Position numbers and translations under genes: made by a program. Positions 9,020-17,183 of a stretch of 64,000 bases of DNA are shown here, piece by piece; the stretch's first letter is position 1; each line of letters begins with the position of its first letter. This stretch comes from Streptomyces sclerotialus (GTDB taxonomy: Bacteria > Actinomycetota > Actinomycetes > Streptomycetales > Streptomycetaceae): the NCBI GenBank assembly GCA_000719105.1, contig JODX01000007.1:62001-126000 (forward strand). The letters run 5' to 3'. The notes beneath the pieces were generated by a model, which was given only the letters and a program-made list of their open reading frames with translations, had not been told where the DNA came from and did no database searches.

Positions 9020-10648
9020 ATGAGAAGCCGGATCATCATGTCCATGATCGCCGGAGCGACCCTCCTGGCGAGCACCCTCCTGGGGGCGGTCCCAGCACAG
9101 TCGGCCTCCTCCGCCGACGTCGCCGCCGGTGTTTCCGCCGATGTTCCTGCCGAGTTCGGCACCGACTGGCACGATCCGGTGACGGCCGCGCCGCCGGTCG
9201 CCGTACCCGGCGGGAAGTCCTGCGAAGTCACCGTCGCCGAGACACAGTTCAGGGACTTCACGCCGTACCGGGGGACCTATGCGCCCCCGCGCGGCTGCGG
9301 CGACCGCTGGAGCAAGGTGGTCCTCCGCATGGACGGCAGGGTCAAGGGCCGTCAGTACGACCGCCTCGGCTATCTGCACGTCGGCGGCGTCGAGGTCTTC
9401 CGCACGTCGACCCCGCAGCCCTCGCCCGACGGCATCGAGTGGTCCGTCGAGAAGGACATCACGCGCTACAGCGACACCCTGCGCGGCACACAGCCCGTGG
9501 AGATGCTCATCGGCAACGTTGTCGACGACACGTACACGGGCATCCTCGACGTCAAGGTCACACTGACCTTCCACGCGGGCCGGCCGGACGCGGCCGGGAC
9601 CCCGGACCGCGTCCTCACGCTCCGGAACGGCACCCTCACCACCCCCCGCAACAGCGAGCGCATCGTGGCCGAGGTGTACGCGACCGGCTCCGGCGGCGGC
9701 TGCGAGGAGTACTGGTACCTGACGGTGCCCGACGCGGCGCCGTACTCCTGCAAGGCGGACGACGGACCGTACCGCGAGGTGCAGATCGAGGTCGACGGGC
9801 AACTGGCCGGGATAGCCGCGCCGTTCCCGACCGTGTGGACCGGAGGCTGGTCGAACCCCTTCCTCTGGTACGTCGTACCGGGCCCCCGCGCCCTGGACAT
9901 CAAGCCGATCCAGTACGACCTCACCCCCTTCGCCGGGATCCTCAACGACGGCCGTCCGCACCGGGTCGAGGTCTCCGTCGTCGGCGTGCCCGAGGGGCGG
10001 ACCGGCTGGAGCACGCCGGTCAACGTCCTGGTCTGGCAGGACACCCACAGCAAGCGGGTCACCGGCGCCCTCACCGAGGCCAGGGCGAGCGGTCTCGCCG
10101 ACTCCTCGACGTACACACCCGGTTCGGAGCACCGCCTCGACACCGAGGGCGGCCACCGGCTGACGGTCGCCGGCTACCTGAACACCTCCCACGGGCGGGT
10201 GCGGACGACCGTGAGCCGCACGGTGGCGAACACCTCCGTGCACACCTGGGGGGACGGTGAGAACCCCGACAGCCTGAAGGCGGCCTGGACCGACGACGAG
10301 ACGGTCACCGTCGACGGCCGCGGACCGGTCCGGACGACGCGCACGGACCGGACGTACACGATGGACGGCACGACGACCCTCGGCGCGGGCGACCGGCTGC
10401 GGACCGTCCTGAGCCTGGGCGACCGGGCGGCCGTCACCGAGACGAGCGGTGGGCGGCGCACCGCGTGGTCCCGGCTCGACGACACCTACCGGGGCGACGC
10501 CACGTACACGGCGAACGTGCCGCGCGACCAGCGCCACGCCGTCGGGACGACCAGTGAGCGCTACCGGCTGTACGGGTCGGACGGCTGCTACGACCGTTCC
10601 CTCAGCACCGTGCAGGGCGTACTGACGGAGGACCGGAGCGGCTGCTGA
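9020..10648 (+). CDS. Secreted peptide-N4-asparagine amidase (PNGase A-like)
   Basis: 542-residue secreted protein of the PNGase A family, enzymes that release N-linked glycans from glycopeptides. Residues 1-30 form a Sec signal peptide (basic start, hydrophobic core, small residues before VPAQSASS). The mature part has family landmarks: a DRWSKVVLRMDG strand, GRQYDRLGYLHVGGVEVFR-like, a GIEWSVEKDITRY stretch and a late beta-rich half. Cysteines occur in pairs consistent with extracellular disulfides. Start ATG 9020 directly precedes the signal sequence. Monocistronic: a terminator lies on each side. The family assignment is good; the glycan specificity cannot be read here. Confidence 0.82.
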   Translation: MRSRIIMSMIAGATLLASTLLGAVPAQSASSADVAAGVSADVPAEFGTDWHDPVTAAPPVAVPGGKSCEVTVAETQFRDFTPYRGTYAPPRGCGDRWSKVVLRMDGRVKGRQYDRLGYLHVGGVEVFRTSTPQPSPDGIEWSVEKDITRYSDTLRGTQPVEMLIGNVVDDTYTGILDVKVTLTFHAGRPDAAGTPDRVLTLRNGTLTTPRNSERIVAEVYATGSGGGCEEYWYLTVPDAAPYSCKADDGPYREVQIEVDGQLAGIAAPFPTVWTGGWSNPFLWYVVPGPRALDIKPIQYDLTPFAGILNDGRPHRVEVSVVGVPEGRTGWSTPVNVLVWQDTHSKRVTGALTEARASGLADSSTYTPGSEHRLDTEGGHRLTVAGYLNTSHGRVRTTVSRTVANTSVHTWGDGENPDSLKAAWTDDETVTVDGRGPVRTTRTDRTYTMDGTTTLGAGDRLRTVLSLGDRAAVTETSGGRRTAWSRLDDTYRGDATYTANVPRDQRHAVGTTSERYRLYGSDGCYDRSLSTVQGVLTEDRSGC

Positions 10649-10710
10649 GACGCATGCGCGACGTCGGCCCCTCGAAGGGGCTGCCGTGCGCACCCGGCCG
10701 CTCGCACGAA

Positions 10711-10741
10711 GGGCCCGGCGCCGCCTCTCGGTGCCGGGCCC
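10711..10741. terminator. Hairpin between the PNGase-like gene and the MarR gene
   Basis: 12-bp GC stem (GGGCCCGGCGCC with one G-T pair) and a 7-nt loop. It lies between two convergent genes and could serve both. A smaller hairpin GCCCCT-CGA-AGGGGC lies at 10667-10681. Confidence 0.7.
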
Positions 10742-10797
10742 CGCGCATTGACCGGCCGACGCACCCGGGCCCGCCGGTCAGCAGCGGAGTCCGGCGG

Positions 10798-11262
10798 TCA
10801 GCGGCGGGGCGCGGGCCCGCCGCTCGTGATTCCCCCGTCGATCAGGGTGTCGAGGAGGCCGCCCAGCACCTCGCGCTGCTCGTCGGTCAGCGGGGCGAGG
10901 ATCTCCTCCGCCGCCGAGCGGCGGGCGCCCCGCAGTGCCCGCAGCGCCTTGAGGCCCTCGTCCGTCATCTCGATCCGTATCACCCGCCGGTTGGTGGGAT
11001 CGGGCGCACGGCGCACCCGCCCGCTCGCCTCCAGCCCGTCGACCAGGGTCGTCACGGCCCGCGGCACCACCTCGAGCCGCTCCGCCAGATCGGCCATGCG
11101 CGGCGGTGAACCATAGTGCGCGAGGGTGCGCAGCAGCCGGGACTGCGCCGGGGTGATGTCCAGGCCGCACCGCTCCAGATGGCGCTTCTGGATGCGGTGC
11201 ACGCGCCGGGTCAGTCGCAGCAACTGCTCCGCGAGCAGGCCGTCGGCGTCGGGTGAGGTCAT
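10798..11262 (-). CDS. MarR family transcriptional regulator
   Basis: 154-residue MarR-type winged-helix repressor. The recognition region (MADLAERLEVVPRAVTTLVD, about residues 76-95) and the wing (DPTNRRVIRIEMTDEG, about 107-122) are recognisable, with dimerisation helices at both ends. Start ATG 11262. The gene is divergent from the ABC exporter at 11480, and the 217-bp gap contains a 25-bp palindrome that overlaps a possible promoter of the exporter. MarR proteins next to an exporter usually repress it until a toxic ligand binds, so this is likely the exporter's local regulator and probably self-regulated. The ligand is unknown. Confidence 0.9.
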   Translation of the reverse strand: MTSPDADGLLAEQLLRLTRRVHRIQKRHLERCGLDITPAQSRLLRTLAHYGSPPRMADLAERLEVVPRAVTTLVDGLEASGRVRRAPDPTNRRVIRIEMTDEGLKALRALRGARRSAAEEILAPLTDEQREVLGGLLDTLIDGGITSGGPAPRR

Positions 11263-11286
11263 GCGCGAACGATATCAGGATGACGT

Positions 11287-11319
11287 TCATTGTGAGTATA
11301 GGTAACAATGAGCTATGCT
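11287..11319. promoter_or_regulatory. MarR operator overlapping a promoter of the ABC exporter
   Basis: Perfect inverted repeat TCATTGT (11287-11293), 11-nt spacer, ACAATGA (11305-11311). On the plus strand a sigma70-like pair, TTGTGA (11290-11295) and TATGCT (11314-11319), sits 18 nt apart over it, so repressor binding would block the polymerase. Promoter is inferred from sequence only. Confidence 0.65.
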
Positions 11320-11340
11320 CCATCAGGCGTCGTCCTAGTC

Positions 11341-11376
11341 GTTGTTTCAGGCGTTGTTTCAGGCGTTGTTTCAGTC
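11341..11376. repeat. Three tandem copies of a 12-bp unit in the exporter leader
   Basis: GTTGTTTCAGGC occurs twice in tandem and a third time as GTTGTTTCAGTC, in the untranslated leader between the MarR operator and ATG 11480. Role unknown. Confidence 0.8.
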
Positions 11377-11479
11377 GTCGTTCCCTCTGCCGTCCGTGCG
11401 GGCCCGGACCACCCGCGTCCGTGCGGAATCGGGGAACCCGTCCGTGCGGACGCGAGCCGCCACACTCCCGTAGGAGCCC

Positions 11480-13282
11480 ATGCATCCCGACCAACCCCCC
11501 AGCTGGACACCACCTCCCGCCGAGCCCGGCCGGCCGCGGCAGGTGCGCCGCATTCTGCGGCTCTTCCGCCCCTACCGCGGCCGTCTCGCCGTCGTCGGCC
11601 TGCTCGTCGGCGCCGCGTCACTGGTCTCGGTGGCCACACCGTTCCTGCTCAAGGAGATCCTCGACACCGCGATCCCGGAGGGCCGCACCGGCCTGCTGAG
11701 CCTGCTCGCGCTCGGCATGATCGTCGGCGCGGTCCTCACCAGCGTCTTCGGCGTGCTGCAGACGCTGATCTCCACGACGGTCGGCCAGCGGGTCATGCAC
11801 GACCTGCGTACCGCCGTCTACTCCCGGCTGCAGCGCATGTCGCTCGCCTTCTTCACCCGGACCCGCACCGGCGAGGTGCAGTCGCGCATCGCCAACGACA
11901 TCGGGGGCATGCAGGCGACCGTCACCTCGACCGCCACCTCCCTGGTCTCCAACCTGACCAGCGTCGTGGCCACGATCGTCGCGATGATCGCCCTGGACTG
12001 GCGGCTGACCGTGGTCACGCTGCTCCTGCTGCCGCTGTTCGTGTGGATCAGCCGCCGCGTCGGCAACGAGCGCAAGAAGATCACCACCGAGCGGCAGAAA
12101 CAGATGGCCGCCATGGCCGCCACCGTCACCGAGTCGCTCTCCGTCAGCGGCATCCTGCTCGGCCGCACGATGGGCCGCGCCGACTCGCTCACGAAGTCCT
12201 TCGCCGACGAGTCCGAGGGGCTGGTCGACCTCGAGGTGCGCTCCAACATGGCGGGCCGCTGGCGCATGGCCGTCATCACGATCGTCATGGCCGCCATGCC
12301 CGCCGTCATCTACTGGACCGCCGGGATGGCCTTCCAGCTCGGCGGGCCGTCCGTCTCGATCGGCACGCTCGTCGCGTTCGTCTCGCTCCAGCAGGGCCTG
12401 TTCCGGCCCACGGTGAGCCTGCTGTCCACCGGGGTCCAGATACAGACCTCGCTCGCCCTCTTCCAGCGCATCTTCGAGTACCTCGACCTGCCCGTCGACA
12501 TCACCGAGCCCGCGCGCCCGGTCCGGCTCGACCAGGTCAAGGGGGAGATCCGCTTCGAGGAGGTCTCCTTCCGGTACGACGACAAGAGCGGCCCCCTGCT
12601 CGACGGCATCGACATCACCGTCCCCGCGGGCGGCAGCCTCGCCGTCGTCGGGCCCACCGGCGCCGGCAAGTCCACGCTCGGCTACCTGGTGCCGAGGCTG
12701 TACGACGTCACGGCGGGGCGCGTCACGCTCGACGGCGTCGACGTGCGCGACCTGGACTTCGACACCCTCGCGCGCGCGGTCGGCGTGGTCTCCCAGGAGA
12801 CGTACCTCTTCCATGCGACCGTCGCCGACAACCTGCGCTTCGCCAAGCCGGACGCCACCGACGCGGAACTGCACGCGGCGGCACGGGCGGCCCAGATCCA
12901 CGACCACATCATGTCCCTGCCCGACGGGTACGACACGGTCGTCGGCGAGCGCGGCCACCGCTTCTCCGGCGGGGAGAAACAGCGGCTCGCCATCGCCCGC
13001 ACCATTCTGCGCGACCCGCCCGTCCTCATCCTCGACGAGGCCACCAGCGCCCTGGACACCCGCACCGAGCACGCCGTGCAGGAGGCCATCGACGCGCTCT
13101 CGGCCGACCGCACCACGATCACCATCGCCCATCGGCTGTCCACCGTTCGGGGTGCCGACCAGATCGTGGTCCTCGACGCCGGCCGCGCGCTCGAACGGGG
13201 GACGCATGACGAGTTGCTGGCGCTGAACGGGCGCTATGCCTCGCTCGTACGGAGGGACGCCCGAATGGAGCCGACAAAATGA
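11480..13282 (+). CDS. ABC exporter, fused permease-ATPase half-transporter
   Basis: 600-residue homodimer-type ABC exporter. About six membrane helices lie in residues 35-315; the ATPase domain has Walker A (GPTGAGKS, about 393), a Q-loop (VSQETYLFH), a signature variant FSGGEKQR (about 496) and Walker B with glutamate (LILDEATSALD, about 518). All catalytic motifs are intact, so a homodimer would be active. Start ATG 11480 follows GTAGGAGCCC. It lies divergent from a MarR repressor with an operator in between, which suggests inducible efflux of a toxic compound. The MltG-like gene begins 43 bp downstream without obvious link. Confidence 0.9.
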   Translation: MHPDQPPSWTPPPAEPGRPRQVRRILRLFRPYRGRLAVVGLLVGAASLVSVATPFLLKEILDTAIPEGRTGLLSLLALGMIVGAVLTSVFGVLQTLISTTVGQRVMHDLRTAVYSRLQRMSLAFFTRTRTGEVQSRIANDIGGMQATVTSTATSLVSNLTSVVATIVAMIALDWRLTVVTLLLLPLFVWISRRVGNERKKITTERQKQMAAMAATVTESLSVSGILLGRTMGRADSLTKSFADESEGLVDLEVRSNMAGRWRMAVITIVMAAMPAVIYWTAGMAFQLGGPSVSIGTLVAFVSLQQGLFRPTVSLLSTGVQIQTSLALFQRIFEYLDLPVDITEPARPVRLDQVKGEIRFEEVSFRYDDKSGPLLDGIDITVPAGGSLAVVGPTGAGKSTLGYLVPRLYDVTAGRVTLDGVDVRDLDFDTLARAVGVVSQETYLFHATVADNLRFAKPDATDAELHAAARAAQIHDHIMSLPDGYDTVVGERGHRFSGGEKQRLAIARTILRDPPVLILDEATSALDTRTEHAVQEAIDALSADRTTITIAHRLSTVRGADQIVVLDAGRALERGTHDELLALNGRYASLVRRDARMEPTK

Positions 13283-13325
13283 CGATATGCGTGGTTTGTG
13301 AGGCTTTGCGGGTTACCGTGCCCGC

Positions 13326-14228
13326 ATGCAGACGAACATTCCGCCACGGAACACCTTCCGACTCACGCGCCGGGGCCGGGCCGCCCTCATCGCGACCGGA
13401 GCCGTCGCGGCGGCCACGGCCGTGGCGGTGCCCCTGCTGATCATCGGGAACGACGGCAGCCAGGAGGACCGGCGCCCCACCGCACTGGTCATCCCGGAGG
13501 GCTGGCGGGCCGGCCAGGTCTACGAAGCCGTCGACAAGGCCCTCGACCTGCCTCCGGGCACCACCAAGAAGTCGCTGGGGAAGGCACGCCTGAAACTCCC
13601 GGCCGACGCCGAGGGCAATCCCGAGGGCTACCTCTTCCCGGCGACGTACCCCCTCGACGGGAAGGCGACCCCCGAGTCCCTGCTGTCGTCCATGGTCAAC
13701 ACCGCGAACGAGAGGTTCGGCGGCGGCCACCTCACGGCCGGGGCCCAGCGCAACTCCCTGAACGTCTACCAGGCGGTGACCATCGCCAGCATCGTGCAGG
13801 CCGAGGCCGCCACCAGGGCCGACATGGGCAAGGTGGCCCGGGTCGTCCTCAACCGGCTGGAACGCGGTATGCCGCTGCAGATGGACTCCACCCTCAACTA
13901 CGCGCTCAACCGCTTCACCCTGGACACCCGGGAGAGCGACACACGCATCCAGAGCCCCTACAACTCGTACCAGCGCATGGGACTGCCGCCCACGCCGATC
14001 GCCAACCCGGGCGATGCGGCGATGCGGGCCGCGATCCGGCCGACGGCGGGCGACTGGCTGTACTTCGTCACGGTGAAGCCGGGCGACACCCGCTTCACCG
14101 CCGACTACGCGGAACACCAGCGGAACGTCGCCGAGTTCAACAGCGAGCGGGAACGCGAGCGTGAGCGGGACCGTGAGGGAGGCCGAGAGCAGGACCGTGA
14201 GCGGGGGAGCGCCGAGCCGGCGAAGTGA
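13326..14228 (+). CDS. MltG-like endolytic transglycosylase
   Basis: 300-residue protein with one N-terminal membrane anchor (about residues 20-45) and a YceG/MltG fold outside. MltG cleaves nascent glycan strands next to the membrane and so helps end peptidoglycan chains. The catalytic glutamate is visible in IASIVQAEA (about residue 159), followed by family motifs VVLNRLERGMPLQMDSTLNYAL and SPYNSYQRMGLPPTPIANPG (quoted as landmarks). It is shorter than the main streptomycete MltG, lacking a long cytoplasmic domain, so it may be a second paralogue. The last 30 residues are a low-complexity Arg/Glu/Asp tail. Start ATG 13326. Confidence 0.85.
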   Translation: MQTNIPPRNTFRLTRRGRAALIATGAVAAATAVAVPLLIIGNDGSQEDRRPTALVIPEGWRAGQVYEAVDKALDLPPGTTKKSLGKARLKLPADAEGNPEGYLFPATYPLDGKATPESLLSSMVNTANERFGGGHLTAGAQRNSLNVYQAVTIASIVQAEAATRADMGKVARVVLNRLERGMPLQMDSTLNYALNRFTLDTRESDTRIQSPYNSYQRMGLPPTPIANPGDAAMRAAIRPTAGDWLYFVTVKPGDTRFTADYAEHQRNVAEFNSERERERERDREGGREQDRERGSAEPAK

Positions 14229-14276
14229 GACGGCACACGACGCACGGCACCGCACGGCGCCTGGCGCGGCGGGGAG

Positions 14277-15401
14277 TCACACGGCGAGCGGCTCCCCGGC
14301 CAGCAGGCGCCGGATGTCCCGTACCGCCGCACGCCCGGCCCGGTTGGCGCCGATCGTGCTGGCGGACGGGCCGTACCCGACCAGATGGATCCGGGGGTCG
14401 GCGACCGCACGGGTGCCCTCGACACGGATCCCGCCGCCCGGCTCACGGAGCCGCAGCGGCGCCAGGTGGTCGATGGCCGCCCGGAACCCGGTGGCCCACA
14501 GGATGACGTCGGCATCCACGTGCCGGGGGCTTCCCCCAAGCTCTCGCCCCCGCTCGAGCAGGGGGGACTCCCAGTCCCACTCCACCCCGTCCGGAGTGAT
14601 CCGGTCGAACATCGGCCGCCGGTCCAGCACGCCGTCCGCCAGCCCCCGGCGGATCGCGTCGTTCAGCGGCAGCCCCGTCACCGACACCACGCTCCGGGGC
14701 GGCAGCCCCCGCCGTACCCGCTCCTCCACGAGCGCCACGGACGCCCGCCCCGCCTCCTCGTCGAAGGGCCCCTCCCGGAAGACCGGCGGACGCCTGGTCA
14801 CCCAGGTGGTCGCGGCGGCGTGGGGGGCGATCTCCAGCAGGTGCTGCGTACCGGACGCGCCGCCGCCCACGACCACCACCCGCTGCCCCGCGAACTCCTC
14901 CGGACCCGCGTACTGCGCCGTGTGCAGCTGCCGCCCGCGGAAGGTCTCCTGGCCCGGGTAGCGCGGCCAGAACGGGCGGTCCCAGGTGCCGGTCGCGTTG
15001 ATCAGGGCCCGCGCCGACCAGCTCCCGGCGGAGGTCTCCACGAGCAGCCGCCCCGCCTGGCCCTCGCGCACCGCCCGCACCTGCACCGGCCGCCGCACCC
15101 GCAGCTCGAAGGTACGTTCGTACCGGTCGAAGTACTCCGCGATCACCTCGGCGGACGGGCGCGCCGGGTCCGCGTCCGTCAGCTCCATACCGGGCAGCGC
15201 GTGCATCCCGTGCACCTTGCCGTACGTCAGCGACGGCCAGCGGAACTGCCAGGCGCCGCCCGGCCGGGGCGCGTGGTCGAGCACCACGAAGTCGCGGTCC
15301 GGCTCGAACCCGGTGCGCCGCAGATGATGGGCGGCGGACAGACCGGCCTGACCGGCGCCCACCACCACGACGTCGATGTCACGCACCCCGATGTCATTCA
15401 C
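14277..15401 (-). CDS. FAD/NAD(P)-binding flavin monooxygenase
   Basis: 374-residue flavoprotein of the group B monooxygenase / pyridine nucleotide-disulfide oxidoreductase type. The FAD-binding Rossmann motif GAGQAG lies near residue 15 and a second, NADPH-type GGGASG near 178; the C-terminal ATGF (WATGFRAA) motif is present. These proteins oxidise small molecules using NADPH and O2. The substrate cannot be inferred. Start ATG 15401; the gene converges on the MltG-like gene (48 bp gap) and diverges from yjbQ. Oddity: a Streptomyces-type palindromic repeat is inserted in frame at 14524-14573 and is translated as SPLLERGRELGGSPRH. Confidence 0.85.
   Translation of the reverse strand: MNDIGVRDIDVVVVGAGQAGLSAAHHLRRTGFEPDRDFVVLDHAPRPGGAWQFRWPSLTYGKVHGMHALPGMELTDADPARPSAEVIAEYFDRYERTFELRVRRPVQVRAVREGQAGRLLVETSAGSWSARALINATGTWDRPFWPRYPGQETFRGRQLHTAQYAGPEEFAGQRVVVVGGGASGTQHLLEIAPHAAATTWVTRRPPVFREGPFDEEAGRASVALVEERVRRGLPPRSVVSVTGLPLNDAIRRGLADGVLDRRPMFDRITPDGVEWDWESPLLERGRELGGSPRHVDADVILWATGFRAAIDHLAPLRLREPGGGIRVEGTRAVADPRIHLVGYGPSASTIGANRAGRAAVRDIRRLLAGEPLAV
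14524..14573. repeat. Streptomyces REP-like palindromic insert inside a coding sequence
   Basis: GC-rich element with a CCCCC-GCTCGAGCA-GGGGGG hairpin, flanked by CTTCCCCCAAGCTCTCG. The same sequence type is scattered in Streptomyces genomes between genes; here it is an in-frame multiple of three within the monooxygenase, adding about 16 residues in front of the HVDADVILWATGF segment. Confidence 0.7.
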
Positions 15402-15524
15402 ATGTGAACGAACCAGAACGGTGGCGAGGATCTTCCCGGTGCGCAGCGGGCCCGCGCTCCTCCGGCCGGGCGGTCGCCCGCACCGTCAGCGCGCCGAGTG
15501 CTCGTGGTGAGCGAGGATGGAGCC

Positions 15525-15947
15525 ATGTCCGATTCGTTCACCACCCGAGTCCTTGACGTCTCCTCCGGTTCCCGGGAGAGGGTCGTCGATCTCACCCGCG
15601 ACTGCGAGACCTTCCTGCGGGAGGTGGCCGCCGGCCGCGACGGCCTCCTCAACGTCTTCGTCCCCCACGCGACCGCCGGCGTGGCCCTCATCGAGACCGG
15701 CGCCGGCAGCGACGACGACCTGCTCGCCGCACTCCACACACTGCTCCCCGCGGACGACCGCTGGCAGCACCGCCACGGCAGCCCCGGCCACGGCCGCGAC
15801 CACGTGCTCCCGGCCATCGTCCCGCCCCACGCCACCCTCCCGGTCCTCGGCGGCAGGCTGGAGCTGGGCACCTGGCAGTCGGTGTGCCTCGTGGACACGA
15901 ACAAGGACAATGCCAACCGTCAGGTGCGGCTGAGCTTCCTCGGTTGA
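15525..15947 (+). CDS. YjbQ family protein (secondary thiamine-phosphate synthase-like)
   Basis: 140-residue protein of the YjbQ/UPF0047 family, a small trimeric fold for which weak thiamine-phosphate synthase activity has been reported. Landmarks: VFVPHATAGVALIE, then the conserved WQHRHGSPGHGRDHV region supplying metal-binding histidines, and the terminal LGTWQSVCLVD strand. Start ATG 15525 follows GAGGATGGAG; an in-frame GTG at 15498 is less likely. The final 18 codons plus the stop form the repeated sequence found again at 39800 and 45645: the gene is intact because the incoming DNA restored its 3' end. That is how elements that integrate at a gene's 3' end behave. Confidence 0.9.
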   Translation: MSDSFTTRVLDVSSGSRERVVDLTRDCETFLREVAAGRDGLLNVFVPHATAGVALIETGAGSDDDLLAALHTLLPADDRWQHRHGSPGHGRDHVLPAIVPPHATLPVLGGRLELGTWQSVCLVDTNKDNANRQVRLSFLG

Positions 15948-15949
15948 TG
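15893..15949. repeat. Attachment-like repeat 1 (yjbQ 3' end, left boundary of island I)
   Basis: 57 bp from GGACACGAAC to TTGATG, covering the last yjbQ codons. Identical to the copy at 39800-39856 except one base, and identical over 55 bp to that at 45645-45699. Similarity between the copies continues rightwards about 80 bp (GTAGCGTCGA...CCGTACCG...), i.e. into the element side. Confidence 0.85.
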
Positions 15950-16033
15950 CGTGGGACGGAACTGTAGCGTCGAAACCCGGCCGTACCGAATACCCCGCGG
16001 TCTGCGTGTAGGGAGAGTGGGTTAGCTCCAGCG

Positions 16034-16059
16034 GGACTCAGTCAGCGGCTGCTGAGTCC
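16034..16059. terminator. Hairpin downstream of yjbQ/island left end
   Basis: Stem GGACTCAG / CTGAGTCC with a 10-nt loop, followed by CCGCCCCTTGCG. A near-identical hairpin and tail occurs at 58908-58942. Confidence 0.6.
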
Positions 16060-16200
16060 GCCCCTTGCGCCGTGTTGGCGGAGGCCAACCGTGGCGAGCG
16101 GTCCTACCCTCAGCTGAGCCATGTGGAGCCAGCCTGGTGTTCCGTAGCAGGTGCGAACCGAGAGACATACGGTGCAAGGACCGATTCCGCCAGCCTCTGA

Positions 16201-16415
16201 GTTGGCCTGTATCGGGACCTGCACGATGTTCGTGACTCAGTGCTACGTCTGCTCACAGTCCCAGGCGTGTGGGTTACAGAAGGTGATATTCCTGGCTGGC
16301 TGGCCGCCGGACCTCTGCGCGCTGCCCTGGCCGAGTCCTGCCCTATCTGGGAATCGTCCGTTCTGATGCCATGGCTGAAAGACCGGGTTGCGACACTACC
16401 GGGACGGGGGACGCT
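16201..16415 (+). pseudogene. Possible remnant of a gene upstream of the QatB-like gene
   Basis: In frame 1 the sequence after the stop at 16198-16200 reads protein-like (VLRLLTVPGVWVTEGDIPGW, then GPLRAALAESCPIWESS) before dissolving into the out-of-frame start of the next gene. The amino-acid composition is unlike random GC-rich readthrough. It could be the C-terminal part of a lost gene, or the beginning of one overlapped by the next. No family recognised. The rest of 15950-16200 holds only the attachment arm and hairpin. Confidence 0.25.
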
Positions 16416-17183
16416 GTGGGGACATCCACGCGATGGCAGGGACCGAACGGCGACCAGTGGAGTTCCGCCGCGAGGCGACTGGCGCGCTGGCGAGACGACT
16501 CGCGGAACGCGGATCAGCGGTTGGAAGAAATCGCCACGGACTATCTGCGTGCGTTGCACGAGACTCTCCGTGTCGATCGATCGGCCTTCGGGCTGTACGA
16601 CACAGCTTGTGCGGCCGGTGAACGGCTCGCCGATGCCTTGGGCTCGCTGGCCGCCGAGGGCGCGGAGTCGGCAGACGCGCTCGTCGCACGTCTCGTCTCG
16701 GAGGTCGGTGGAGACGGTGGCACACTCGCCGACGCCGCGGTGCGCAGGGGGGTGGCCGCGGCGGTCCGCGATATCCGGGACATGCATCCCGAGCTGGACG
16801 ACGCCATGGACGAGGGTGCCACGGGTGGCGGCTTCGCCTGGGACATACTGTGCGATCTTTACCAGCTGTTCTTCGCCGACACGGTGGGGGAGTTCCTCCG
16901 GTCCGTTGTTGCTGAGCACGTCAAAGTGGCCGTGCCGGTGCTTATCGCGACCGATCCGGAAGGCAGGATCGCCGACTGGGTCGCGGAGACTGTCGTAGGC
17001 CTGGTGCCGAATCCCTGCGAGGAGTCCGCGGAAGCGACGGATCTCGCGCAGGCCGCGGACACCGCACAGGATCCGTTGGCCGCTCTGCCCAGGGTTGCCG
17101 AGTTGCTGGTACCGAAAGCGGTCGGCAAGGTGCTCGGCCTGATCACCGATGAGGTCACCGGAGAAAGGGAGGCCGCGGCATGA
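16416..17183 (+). CDS. QatB-like partner protein
   Basis: 255-residue soluble, largely helical protein, resembling QatB of the QatABCD anti-phage system by its N-terminus and its position directly before a QueC-like gene. Translation should start at GTG 16416 (GGGGGA 5 nt upstream), giving M-GTSTRWQGPNG, close to the GTS...GP.G start I associate with QatB; an upstream in-frame ATG at 16371 would add an unrelated 15-residue leader and hide this N-terminus. The N-terminal Gly matters, because QueC-like enzymes of such systems have been reported (recalled, not checked) to attach a deazaguanine to a partner's N-terminus. Stop overlaps the next start (ATGA). No QatA ATPase or QatD TatD-like nuclease gene is present. 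Medium confidence. Confidence 0.5.
   Translation: MGTSTRWQGPNGDQWSSAARRLARWRDDSRNADQRLEEIATDYLRALHETLRVDRSAFGLYDTACAAGERLADALGSLAAEGAESADALVARLVSEVGGDGGTLADAAVRRGVAAAVRDIRDMHPELDDAMDEGATGGGFAWDILCDLYQLFFADTVGEFLRSVVAEHVKVAVPVLIATDPEGRIADWVAETVVGLVPNPCEESAEATDLAQAADTAQDPLAALPRVAELLVPKAVGKVLGLITDEVTGEREAAA

Noticed and set aside
11341..11376. Start of a CRISPR array
   Set aside because: Units are 12 bp in direct tandem with no spacers, and no cas genes are near.
16110..16919. Minus-strand ORF of 269 codons
   Set aside because: Antisense to the QatB-like gene, with Arg/Ser-rich low-complexity translation typical of shadow frames.
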